Assembly (NCBI GenBank): GCA_944385035.1
Contig: CALWVV010000010.1
Span: 1 to 64,000, forward strand
Length of the DNA stretch: 64,000 bases
Direction of reading: 5' to 3'
From: an uncultured Oscillospiraceae bacterium
GTDB lineage: Bacteria; Bacillota; Clostridia; Oscillospirales; Oscillospiraceae
Notes under the pieces: generated by a model
The model's input: only the letters and a program-made list of their open reading frames with translations
Databases searched by the model: none
Told to the model about the DNA's origin: nothing
Part shown: piece by piece, positions 16,999 through 24,482 of the stretch
Position numbering within the stretch: the first letter of the stretch is position 1
Layout: each line of letters starts with the position of its first letter
Made by a program: the position numbers and the translations under genes

Positions 16999-17673
16999 AT
17001 GCCTAATCCTAGTAAAGCGATTCTTGATCCGTTTACTCCGTTAACCATTCCCGAGGCCCTGTTGGTTGCTGTCTGCGGTCTGATTGTGGTGTTCATGATG
17101 CTGGCCATTTTGGCCCTGGTCATCATTGTCATCTCCAAGATCGTAAGCTCTGTGGAGGGCAAGGCTGCAGCTGCCGCTTCTGCCGCTGCTCCTAAGGCAG
17201 CTCCCAAGCCGGCTGCTCCGGCAGCACCTGCCGCTCCCGCTGTGGATGAGGGAGAGCTGGTAGCTGTGATGATGGCCGCTGTGGCTGAGGAGTCCGGAAT
17301 GAATCCCAATTCCTTCCGGATCACGAACATCTCTGCTGCTCCCGCTGCTCCTGCGGCTGCCGCTCCTGTAGCTGCTGCTGCTCCTGCTCCTGCTGCTGCC
17401 CCCGCTCCGGCTCCCGCTCCTGCCGCCGCCCCCGCTGCTCCTGCTGCTGTGGCAGCCGGCGAGACCGCTGTGAAGAGCCCCATGCCCGGCAACATCTTTA
17501 AGGTGGAGTGCTCTGTGGGCCAGGCTGTGAAGGCCGGCGATGTGCTGGTGGTGCTGGAGGCCATGAAGATGGAGATCGAGGTCTCCGCTCCCGTGGATGG
17601 CACCGTGAAGGCTGTGTCCGCTGTGGTGGGCACTGCCGTGAATACCGATGACCTGCTGGTTACCATCGGTTGA
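16999..17673 (+). CDS. Fusion of decarboxylase delta (OadG/GcdD-type) subunit with a second biotin carrier
   Basis: 224 residues. The N-terminal third is a membrane anchor of the OadG/GcdD kind: one hydrophobic helix (about residues 22-50) and LVAVMMAAVAEESGMNPNSF with the typical C-terminal motif. A long Ala/Pro linker then leads into a complete biotinyl domain with lysine K190. In Acidaminococcus the delta subunit and biotin carrier are separate proteins, so this is a fused or duplicated form; it tethers one biotin arm to the membrane pump. It starts 15 nt after gcdC and ends 15 nt before gcdB. Confidence 0.85.
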   Translation: MPNPSKAILDPFTPLTIPEALLVAVCGLIVVFMMLAILALVIIVISKIVSSVEGKAAAAASAAAPKAAPKPAAPAAPAAPAVDEGELVAVMMAAVAEESGMNPNSFRITNISAAPAAPAAAAPVAAAAPAPAAAPAPAPAPAAAPAAPAAVAAGETAVKSPMPGNIFKVECSVGQAVKAGDVLVVLEAMKMEIEVSAPVDGTVKAVSAVVGTAVNTDDLLVTIG

Positions 17674-17688
17674 GAGGAGGGGTGAAGT

Positions 17689-18852
17689 ATGAGTTTCTTT
17701 TCTGATGTATTGATTGCAATTTTCGGAGGCTCTGGCTTTGCCTACCTCCCTCAGGACTGGCGTCAGGTTATTATGATTGCTGTGGCCTGCCTGCTGCTCT
17801 ATCTGGGCATCGCCAAGGGCTTTGAGCCCCTGCTGCTGGTTCCCATTGCGTTTGGTATGCTGCTGGCCAACCTGCCTCTGACCGGCCTGTTCAACGAGCC
17901 CGTCTATGACGCAGCTACGCACAGCGGCTCTGTGGGCTTTATGTGGGTCCTCTATCAGGGCGTTCAGTACGCCATCTACCCGTCCATTATCTTTATGGGC
18001 ATTGGCGCTATGACTGACTTTGGTCCTCTGCTGGCCAACCCCATGTCCCTGCTGCTGGGCGCCGCTGCTCAGCTGGGTATCTTCACCGCCTTCCTGGTGG
18101 CGCTGCTCCTGGGCTTCCAGCCCTGTGAGGCTGCTGCCATCGGCGTCATCGGCGGTGCGGACGGCCCGACCGCCATTCTGACGGCATCCAAGCTGGCAAC
18201 AGAGCTCTTGCCTGCCATTGCCATTGCGGCATACTCCTACATGGCTCTGATCCCGCTGATCCAGCCTCCCATTATGAAGGCCCTTACCACCAAGGAAGCC
18301 CGGAAGGTCAAGATGACTCAGCTGCGTGCGGTTTCCAAGACGGAGAAGATTATCTTCCCCATCGCCGTGACCATCTTTGTCATCCTGCTGATCCCCGACA
18401 CTGCTCCTCTGATCGGTATGCTCATGCTGGGCAACCTGTTCCGTGAGTGCGGCGTCTGCGACCGTCTCAGCGACACCGCCCAGAATGCTCTGATGAACAT
18501 CGTGACCATCCCTCTGGGCCTGTCCGTGGGCTTTAAGGCCACCTACAACAGCTTCCTGACCTGGGAGACCATGAAGATCGTCTTCCTGGGCCTGTTCGCC
18601 TTCATGCTGTCCACTGCCGGTGGTATCCTCTTCGGCAATGTGATGTACGTGCTCACCAAGGGCAAGGTCAACCCCCTCATCGGCTCCGCCGGTGTGTCTG
18701 CGGTTCCCATGGCCGCCCGTGTGTCTCAGATTGTGGGCCAGAAGGAGAACCCCGCCAACTTCCTGCTCATGCACGCGATGGGCCCCAATGTGGCCGGCGT
18801 GATCGGTTCCGCTGTTGCAGCTGGATTCCTGATCAAGGTCTTCGGCGGCTGA
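17689..18852 (+). CDS. gcdB: Glutaconyl-CoA decarboxylase, beta subunit (Na+ pump)
   Basis: Integral membrane subunit that decarboxylates carboxybiotin and exports Na+. 387 residues with about nine to eleven hydrophobic segments. The family signature GGADGPTAILTA (about residue 157) contains the aspartate known to be needed for Na+ transport in OadB, and a second conserved region GNLFRECGVCDRLSDTAQN is present. Last gene of the operon; a good terminator follows. Confidence 0.95.
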   Translation: MSFFSDVLIAIFGGSGFAYLPQDWRQVIMIAVACLLLYLGIAKGFEPLLLVPIAFGMLLANLPLTGLFNEPVYDAATHSGSVGFMWVLYQGVQYAIYPSIIFMGIGAMTDFGPLLANPMSLLLGAAAQLGIFTAFLVALLLGFQPCEAAAIGVIGGADGPTAILTASKLATELLPAIAIAAYSYMALIPLIQPPIMKALTTKEARKVKMTQLRAVSKTEKIIFPIAVTIFVILLIPDTAPLIGMLMLGNLFRECGVCDRLSDTAQNALMNIVTIPLGLSVGFKATYNSFLTWETMKIVFLGLFAFMLSTAGGILFGNVMYVLTKGKVNPLIGSAGVSAVPMAARVSQIVGQKENPANFLLMHAMGPNVAGVIGSAVAAGFLIKVFGG

Positions 18853-18869
18853 TTTTCAAACATTATCAT

Positions 18870-18910
18870 CAAAGATCTCTCAGATTATCTGAGGGATCTT
18901 TGATTTTTTT
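18870..18910 (+). terminator. Terminator of the gct-gcd-hgd operon
   Basis: Fifteen-base stem CAAAGATCTCTCAGA / TCTGAGGGATCTTTG (one G-U pair) at 18870-18884 and 18888-18902, followed by a run of T. Confidence 0.9.
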
Positions 18911-19000
18911 TGTTGAAATATGCAAAAAAATGAAGGAAAGAAGGGAAAATAGCTAAAAAAAGTATGAGATAAATTTTTTTTAAAAAATGGAAAAATCCTC

Positions 19001-19029
19001 TTGCATTTTCAAAATATCTATGCTATACT
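19001..19029 (+). promoter_or_regulatory. Promoter of the tRNA-Arg gene
   Basis: TTGCAT (19001-19006), 17-nt spacer, TATACT (19024-19029), ending about 37 nt before the tRNA. The AT-rich stretch just upstream resembles an UP element. Confidence 0.7.
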
Positions 19030-19065
19030 AACTGAGCTGTCAAGGAGAACACCTCTTTGCGGTAT

Positions 19066-19142
19066 GCGGCTGTAGCTCAGTTGGATAGAGTGACTGGCTA
19101 CGAACCAGTAGGTCGGGGGTTCGAATCCCTTCAGCCGTACCA
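19066..19142 (+). tRNA. tRNA-Arg (anticodon ACG)
   Basis: Complete cloverleaf of 77 nt: acceptor GCGGCTG paired with CAGCCGT, D-arm GCTCAGTTGGATAGAGT, anticodon arm ACTGG-CTACGAA-CCAGT with ACG in the loop, T-loop GGTTCGAAT, and an encoded CCA end. The A at the wobble position is expected to become inosine and read CGU, CGC and CGA. Confidence 0.95.
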
Positions 19143-19181
19143 GCTCGTCGCAAGCGTTTTACGCTTGCGACGAGCTTTTTT
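19142..19181 (+). terminator. Terminator of the tRNA-Arg gene
   Basis: Fifteen-base perfect stem AGCTCGTCGCAAGCG / CGCTTGCGACGAGCT with loop TTTTA, followed by a T-run; the stem starts at the last base of the tRNA. Confidence 0.92.
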
Positions 19182-19236
19182 CAAGCCTGTTGGAAAAAAG
19201 TGTGTGTGTTTCCACAGACATTTGGAGGGAGATTAC

Positions 19237-20850
19237 ATGAAAGAGCGAGAACAGTGGGTCAGTAATTTAGGCTTTATTCTGGCCACCGCCGGTTCTGCCA
19301 TTGGACTGGGGAATATCTGGAAATTCCCTGGAAAAGTGGGGGCCTATGGAGGCGGGGCCTTCATCCTTTGCTATGTGTTGATTGTGGTTCTGATTGGATT
19401 CCCGGTCATGCTGGCAGAGCTGTCCATTGGCCGAAGCACCCAAAAAAATGCCGTGGGTGCGTTTCGGGCCTTACATCAAAAGTGGGCTTTTGTAGGCTGG
19501 ATTGGTCAGATTGCCCTGTTTGTCATCATGTCCTACTATTGTATTGTGGGCGGCTGGGTACTGAAGTATATTGTTGCCTATGGGACAGACCAGGCCTTTG
19601 GAACGGTACCCTATCAGGACTACTTTGTGAACTTCATCTCCCAGCCGGTGGAACCTCTTCTCTGGGGCCTTGTGTTTTTGGGCATTTGCGTCTTTATCAT
19701 TGGGAAGGGAGTAGCCAAAGGGATTGAACAAGTAAGTAAGTTTTTGATGCCGGTTTTGTTCCTGCTGCTCATTGCCTGTGTGGTCCGCGCGGTCACGTTG
19801 CCTGGGGCGGGGGAAGGGATTGCCTTTATGCTGCGGGTGGATCCCTCCCAAATTACCCGAGACACCTTTGTGGGAGCACTGGGCCAGGCCTTCTTTTCTC
19901 TGTCCGTGGGCATGGGCATCATTTTGACTTATGGCTCCTATGTGCCAAAGAAAGAGAACCTGATCTCCAGTGCCGCGGTGATCTGTGCCCTGGACACCCT
20001 GGTTGCCATTTTGGCGGCCTTTGCCATCATTCCCATGGTCTTTGTTACCCTGGGAGCAGAGGGACTGGGGATGGGCGGTGGCTTCGCTTTTATGGCTCTG
20101 CCGGCTGTATTTGATGGAATTCCGGGAGGCCGTATTCTGGGAGCGGTGTTTTTCCTGCTGCTGTTTCTGGCTGCGCTCACCAGCGCCCTGAGTATTTTGG
20201 AGACTTGCGTTGCCTTTATGACGGAGGAATGGCACCTGACCCGCGGAAAAGCTATGGCCATTTTTGCCGTTCCCATGGCATTGTTCAGTGCGGGGTATTC
20301 CCTGTCTCAGGACGGGAGCCGTGGGATCAATTTGCCCTGGTTTGACCTGACCAACGGAGTACAAATGATACCCATGAACACCGTGATGGAGCGCTTTACA
20401 GACAACCTGATGATCCCCCTGGGCGCGTTCTTCATGTGTATCTTTACCGGCTGGGTGCTGGGCACCAAGCGGGCAGAGGAGGAGATTACCTCCGGCGGCC
20501 TTTATGCTTTCCCCATCCGCAGAACCTGGGCGGGGATCATCCGGTTTGTGGCTCCGGCCGTGATTTTGGTGATCCTGTACTTTACCTTCCTGCAGGGGCA
20601 GACCCTGTTTAATCCCGCAGTTTCGGCTCAGCCCATGTGTCACATCCTCCGCCCGCCGCCATATAATGGAGTAGCCGGAGACGGTCAGTCTAAAAGGGAG
20701 GGGAGGCGTTTTCATGGGTATCGTAGTGGTCCGTTCCCCCCGGTGCCTGCGGGGGCTGCTGCGGAGAATTTTTGGAATGAAATGACAAAAGAGGACAAAC
20801 GGGACATATCTCTGTGGGCTCTCTCATATAGTGTCACAAACCCGGAATGA
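19237..20850 (+). CDS. Sodium:neurotransmitter symporter (SNF) family transporter, C terminus doubtful
   Basis: Na+-coupled amino-acid or amine transporter with the LeuT fold. The first 450 residues show the family clearly: GSAIGLGNIWKFP (Na+ and substrate site in helix 1) and about eleven hydrophobic segments. Start set at the ATG 19237, 6 nt after GGAGGGAG; the longer frame would run through the tRNA. As written the protein has 537 residues, but the last 80 are hydrophilic, unlike the family, and run out of frame across spoVM. One extra base in the GGGG at 20595-20598 would end the protein at 20612 with 458 residues, a normal length. Substrate unknown. Confidence 0.8.
   Translation: MKEREQWVSNLGFILATAGSAIGLGNIWKFPGKVGAYGGGAFILCYVLIVVLIGFPVMLAELSIGRSTQKNAVGAFRALHQKWAFVGWIGQIALFVIMSYYCIVGGWVLKYIVAYGTDQAFGTVPYQDYFVNFISQPVEPLLWGLVFLGICVFIIGKGVAKGIEQVSKFLMPVLFLLLIACVVRAVTLPGAGEGIAFMLRVDPSQITRDTFVGALGQAFFSLSVGMGIILTYGSYVPKKENLISSAAVICALDTLVAILAAFAIIPMVFVTLGAEGLGMGGGFAFMALPAVFDGIPGGRILGAVFFLLLFLAALTSALSILETCVAFMTEEWHLTRGKAMAIFAVPMALFSAGYSLSQDGSRGINLPWFDLTNGVQMIPMNTVMERFTDNLMIPLGAFFMCIFTGWVLGTKRAEEEITSGGLYAFPIRRTWAGIIRFVAPAVILVILYFTFLQGQTLFNPAVSAQPMCHILRPPPYNGVAGDGQSKREGRRFHGYRSGPFPPVPAGAAAENFWNEMTKEDKRDISLWALSYSVTNPE
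20639..20667 (+). promoter_or_regulatory. Sigma-E-like promoter for spoVM
   Basis: GTCACATC (20639-20646), 13-nt spacer, CATATAAT (20660-20667). It resembles the mother-cell sigma-E consensus (GTCATATT, CATACAAT) and lies about 46 nt before spoVM. Confidence 0.55.
20714..20785 (+). CDS. spoVM: Stage V sporulation protein M (SpoVM), 23 residues
   Basis: Amphipathic peptide that recognises the convex forespore membrane and anchors the SpoIVA coat base. The 23-residue product starts MGIVVVRSPRCLRGLLRR and ends IFGMK. It matches the SpoVM pattern: hydrophobic start, a conserved Pro at position 9, Gly-14, basic amphipathic helix. B. subtilis SpoVM has 26 residues. The ATG follows a GGGAGGGGAGG ribosome site and a sigma-E-like promoter, and the next two genes are its known partners sipL and spoIVA. 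It lies inside a longer out-of-frame reading of the transporter. Confidence 0.85.
   Translation: MGIVVVRSPRCLRGLLRRIFGMK
20803..20832 (+). promoter_or_regulatory. Sigma-E-like promoter for sipL
   Basis: GACATATC (20803-20810), 14-nt spacer, CATATAGT (20825-20832), about 45 nt before the sipL start codon. Confidence 0.5.
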
Positions 20851-20876
20851 CACCATGACAAAAGGGAGAGGACACC

Positions 20877-22403
20877 ATGGAACTGGAATTTGAGCGAGAC
20901 ACCATCATTAGTTATGACACAGTGGCTCAGGTTACCCTGTGCCAGGAAGAGACGCTGGAGAGTATCGTGCCCGATGCCTGTCCGGACATCCTGCGGATCG
21001 TGGACGTATGCGGCCAGGCGACCCTGAGCGGCAAGCAGGCCCGAGAGGGGCTGGCTCAGGTCACAGGGATGGTCCGGGCGGTCATCCTATATCAGCCAGA
21101 GGGGGCGGCGGGGCTCCGGCGTATGGAAGTGGGCCTGCCATTTACCTGCCAGGCGGAGGCTCCAGGCCTGACGGAGCGGGGGGTGGTGCTGGCCAGCCCC
21201 CGTCTGCGCTGCGCCGAGGCACGGGCCCTGAATCCCAGAAAGGTACTGCTGCGGGTAGACCTTGCAGTGGATGTTACAGCCTGCCAGCCAGTGGAGCAGA
21301 GTGTCTGCTGCGGTGCGGCAAACGCGCAGGAGGGGGCAGTCTGTCAACGCAAGTTTCAGGGTGAGCATTACCAACTTTGCTCTGTCCAGGAAAAACCCTT
21401 TACATTTTCGGATCAGCTTCGCCTCCCTTCAAACGGCGGAGAGCCACCTCAGATCCTGGCGATCCGGGTAGAGCCGGTGTGCAGCGAGAGTAAGCTCATC
21501 GGCAGTAAGCTGATCTTCAAAGGAGCGGTGGAGGTATACCTGCTTCTACAGGAGCCCGGAGGAACACTGACGACCAGTCACGAGTCCATGCCATTTTCTC
21601 AGATTATGGAGATGGCCGGCGCTGCGGAGGAGGGAGATTGCCAAGCCGCGGTAGAGGTAACCGGATTTCAGTGGGAGACAGAGGGCGGAGACGGCCGCGA
21701 GCTGGAGCTGACCCTGGAGCTGCTGGCACAGGCCCAGGTCCGGGGCCGGCGGAGTTTGACCCTTTTGCAGGACCTCTACAGCACAGCCTTTCAGATGGAG
21801 ACGGAGCGACAGCTCCAGCCGCTGTGCCGGTTGTGGGAACAGTCGGTTCGCCCCCAGGCGGTCCGGGAACTGCTGGAGACGGGGGAGATGGTCCGCTCGG
21901 TGGTGGATGCCCGCCTGGCATTGGGAAAGGTGGAACAAAGCCGGGAGGGAGAGGAGCTGGTTCTCACCACAGATGCGTGGCTGAGTGTACTGTATCTGGA
22001 TGAGAATGAGCTGCCGCAGTGTGTCCGGCGGTCTATTCCTGTATCCTGCCGGCTGGATTGCCCGGAAAATGCCCGGTGTGTTTGCCATTGCACCTGTCCA
22101 GGGGAGGTTTTTGCTGCTCCTGCGGCCGGGGGAGTGGAGGTGCGCTTCACGGTAGAGTTTTCCTGCCTGACTACGGTGAGTGATGCGGTTCCAACTGTGA
22201 CGGCCGCACGCTTTGGAGAGGCAAGAAGCTGGGAGGGAGGAGAGCGTCCGTCTGTGGTTCTCCGTCTGGCCGCGCCGGGCGAGGGCCTTTGGGATATTGC
22301 CAAGGCCTATGGGACTACCACGGAACAGATTCTCCAGGCCAATGAGCTGGAGGAAGAGGAACTGCCTTTGGGTAAAATGCTTCTGATCCCCAGCACACGA
22401 TAA
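20877..22403 (+). CDS. sipL: SPOCS (DUF3794) and LysM protein, SipL-type spore coat morphogenetic protein
   Basis: 508 residues. Two to three DUF3794/SPOCS-like beta-rich units (around residues 10-150, 165-290 and 300-430) and a C-terminal LysM domain (about 455-505, LWDIAKAYGTTTEQILQANE). In C. difficile the protein of this architecture, SipL, binds SpoIVA through its LysM domain and is needed for coat attachment; it replaces SpoVID. The location between spoVM and spoIVA strongly supports the same role. Start at the ATG after GGGAGAGGA. A terminator follows. Confidence 0.88.
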   Translation: MELEFERDTIISYDTVAQVTLCQEETLESIVPDACPDILRIVDVCGQATLSGKQAREGLAQVTGMVRAVILYQPEGAAGLRRMEVGLPFTCQAEAPGLTERGVVLASPRLRCAEARALNPRKVLLRVDLAVDVTACQPVEQSVCCGAANAQEGAVCQRKFQGEHYQLCSVQEKPFTFSDQLRLPSNGGEPPQILAIRVEPVCSESKLIGSKLIFKGAVEVYLLLQEPGGTLTTSHESMPFSQIMEMAGAAEEGDCQAAVEVTGFQWETEGGDGRELELTLELLAQAQVRGRRSLTLLQDLYSTAFQMETERQLQPLCRLWEQSVRPQAVRELLETGEMVRSVVDARLALGKVEQSREGEELVLTTDAWLSVLYLDENELPQCVRRSIPVSCRLDCPENARCVCHCTCPGEVFAAPAAGGVEVRFTVEFSCLTTVSDAVPTVTAARFGEARSWEGGERPSVVLRLAAPGEGLWDIAKAYGTTTEQILQANELEEEELPLGKMLLIPSTR

Positions 22404-22414
22404 AAGTGCCTTCG

Positions 22415-22440
22415 GCCGCCCAGTTTGGGCGGCCTTTTTT
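22415..22440 (+). terminator. Terminator after sipL
   Basis: Stem GGCCGCCCA / TGGGCGGCC (22415-22423 with 22427-22435, loop GTT) followed by a T-run. It separates sipL from the independently promoted spoIVA. Confidence 0.9.
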
Positions 22441-22468
22441 CATAACAACGGGCAATTTCCCGCGGCTT

Positions 22469-22498
22469 GTCATATTCCACGGCTTATCCCAATAGAAT
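22469..22498 (+). promoter_or_regulatory. Sigma-E-like promoter for spoIVA
   Basis: GTCATATT (22469-22476), identical to the -35 form seen in many sigma-E promoters, a 14-nt spacer and AATAGAAT (22491-22498; 6 of 8 against CATACAAT). It ends 43 nt before the start codon. Confidence 0.6.
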
Positions 22499-22541
22499 GT
22501 AGGGAAACAACCGGCTTGGGCGGCCGAAGGAGGAGTTGCAA

Positions 22542-24020
22542 GTGGAAGATCGCAAAATCTATGAGGATATTGCCCTGCGTACGGAAGGCGATATCTATAT
22601 CGGCGTCGTGGGGCCGGTCCGAACGGGAAAATCCACCTTTATCAAACGCTTTATGGAGACATTGGTCATTCCCAATATTGACAACGTCTACCGCAGGGAG
22701 CGGGCCAGGGATGAGCTGCCTCAGAGCGGCTCGGGCCGTACGATTATGACGGCGGAGCCCAAATTTGTCCCTGAGGATGCGGTGGCGGTGACAGTGGATG
22801 GGGGCGCGGCCTTTCAGATGCGTATGATCGACTGTGTGGGCTATCTGGTCCCAGGGGCTGTCGGGCAGCTGGAAGGGGAGCAGGAGCGCATGGTCACCAC
22901 GCCCTGGTTTGACCATGAAATTCCCATGACCGAGGCGGCGGAAATCGGGACAAGAAAGGTGATCTCGGAACATTCTACCATCGGGATCGTGGTGACTACC
23001 GACGGCACCATCACCGACATCCCCAGAGAGGATTATCTGGAAGCGGAGGAGCGGGTCATTTCGGAGCTGAAGGAGTTGGGCAAACCCTTTGTGGTGGTAC
23101 TCAACTCCGCCTATCCGGATTCGGATCGGGCTCGGGCCATTCGTGCGGACATTGCCCAGCGCTATGACGTAACCTGTGTGGCAGTCAATTGTCTGGAGCT
23201 GAGCCAGGAGGAGATCAACGCCATCCTGAAAAATGTCCTCTATGAGTTCCCGGTCAAGGAGCTGGATTTGTTCCTTCCCCCCTGGGTCGATGCGCTGCCC
23301 CAGGAGCACCCCATCAAAGCGGCACTCTATGCCGCCATCCGGGAGGGAACGGAGAACCTGCGCCGGATCCGGGATGTAGAGAGTGCCGTGAGCTCCTTCC
23401 AAAACTGTGAAGTGGTCAGTGACGCACGGATCTCTTCCATTGATTTGGGAACTGGGGTGTCTGCTGCCGCCATGGAGCTTCCTCGCTCGCTATTTTATAA
23501 CACGCTGTCCCAGCAGTCTGGTTTCCAGATTGGAGACGACGGAGATCTGATGGCCTTGCTGACCGAATTGGCTGGTGTGAAACGCTCCTATGACAAGGTG
23601 GCCGATGCGCTCAAGGAGGTAGAGGAGACGGGCTACGGTATTGTGGTACCCCCCATTGACTCCCTGGTGCTGGAGGAGCCGGAAATCATGAAGCAGGGAG
23701 GACGCTATGGAGTGCGCCTGAAAGCCAGCGCTCCTTCGATTCACATGATCCGGGCAGATATTGAGACGGAGGTTTCTCCCATTGTAGGCGGTGAGAAGCA
23801 GAGTGAGGACATGATCCACTACTTACTCCAAGAGTATGAGGGAGATTCCAGCAAGATCTGGGAGGCCAATATCTTCGGCAAGTCGCTCCATGAGCTGGTC
23901 AACGAAGATCTGAACGCCAAGATCAAACGTATGCCGGAAGATGCGCGGGTGAAGCTTCGGGAGACCCTTCAGCGCATCATCAATGAGGGTTCTGGCGGAT
24001 TGATTTGTATTATTTTGTAA
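22542..24020 (+). CDS. spoIVA: Stage IV sporulation protein A (SpoIVA)
   Basis: ATPase of the TRAFAC class that polymerises on the outer forespore membrane to make the base of the spore coat. With the GTG start at 22542 the protein has 492 residues and begins MEDRKIYEDIALRTEGDIY, aligning with the B. subtilis N terminus; the Walker A GPVRTGKS puts the catalytic Lys at position 30, as in B. subtilis. The GTG lies 8 nt after AAGGAGG; the TTG at 22536 is too near. The C-terminal segment GSGGLICIIL is the region known to contact SpoVM. Confidence 0.97.
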   Translation: MEDRKIYEDIALRTEGDIYIGVVGPVRTGKSTFIKRFMETLVIPNIDNVYRRERARDELPQSGSGRTIMTAEPKFVPEDAVAVTVDGGAAFQMRMIDCVGYLVPGAVGQLEGEQERMVTTPWFDHEIPMTEAAEIGTRKVISEHSTIGIVVTTDGTITDIPREDYLEAEERVISELKELGKPFVVVLNSAYPDSDRARAIRADIAQRYDVTCVAVNCLELSQEEINAILKNVLYEFPVKELDLFLPPWVDALPQEHPIKAALYAAIREGTENLRRIRDVESAVSSFQNCEVVSDARISSIDLGTGVSAAAMELPRSLFYNTLSQQSGFQIGDDGDLMALLTELAGVKRSYDKVADALKEVEETGYGIVVPPIDSLVLEEPEIMKQGGRYGVRLKASAPSIHMIRADIETEVSPIVGGEKQSEDMIHYLLQEYEGDSSKIWEANIFGKSLHELVNEDLNAKIKRMPEDARVKLRETLQRIINEGSGGLICIIL

Positions 24021-24029
24021 TACGTTGAA

Positions 24030-24073
24030 GCCCCCTCCGGCGCGGTTTATACCGCGCCGGAGGGGGCTTTTTC
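24030..24073 (+). terminator. Terminator after spoIVA
   Basis: Seventeen-base perfect GC-rich stem AGCCCCCTCCGGCGCGG with its complement (24030-24046 and 24053-24069), then TTTTTC. Confidence 0.93.
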
Positions 24074-24157
24074 TCGGTGACTTTGTCACGGTTTACAGGA
24101 GAGCGGCCTGATAAAATAAAATCAACAAACCACAAAAATTAACATAGGAGAATCTAT

Positions 24158-24478
24158 ATGGGAATATTTGATTTTTTTAAACGAGCGGATATTGACCGGG
24201 GTGTAGAGGAGTACCGGGCCCAAAACGGCGGGGTACTGCTGGACGTGCGTACCCAGGAGGAGTATCTTCAGGGGCACATCCCGGACAGCCGGAATCTGGA
24301 TGTACAGGAGATCCAGAAAGCACCCAGCTTGTGGCCGGACAGAAATGTCCCCCTGTTTGTCTATTGCCGCAGCGGCGCCCGCAGCGGGCAGGCAGCATTT
24401 ATGCTGAAAAACATGGGTTATACCAATGTGACCAATATCGGCGGCATTATTGATTATCATGGAGAGATTGTGAGGTAA
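24158..24478 (+). CDS. Single-domain rhodanese-like sulfurtransferase
   Basis: 106-residue protein consisting of one rhodanese domain: VLLDVRTQEEYLQGHIPDS near the N terminus and the active loop CRSGARSG with catalytic Cys70. Such proteins carry sulfane sulfur as a persulfide. It ends 4 nt before a CoA-disulfide-reductase-type gene that itself ends in a rhodanese domain, so the two probably act on the same persulfide or polysulfide substrate. Good ribosome site TAGGAG. No signal peptide. Confidence 0.92.
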   Translation: MGIFDFFKRADIDRGVEEYRAQNGGVLLDVRTQEEYLQGHIPDSRNLDVQEIQKAPSLWPDRNVPLFVYCRSGARSGQAAFMLKNMGYTNVTNIGGIIDYHGEIVR

Positions 24479-24482
24479 GGGT

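Noticed and set aside
16640-17460. Ala/Pro-rich GC repeats in the biotin carrier genes as possible CRISPR or mobile repeat
   Set aside because: They are coding linkers of degenerate GCC/CCC codons, with no spacers and no flanking inverted repeats.
19057-19236. N-terminal extension of the transporter through the tRNA
   Set aside because: The frame crosses the tRNA-Arg gene and its terminator; the ATG at 19237 has the ribosome site and fits the family.
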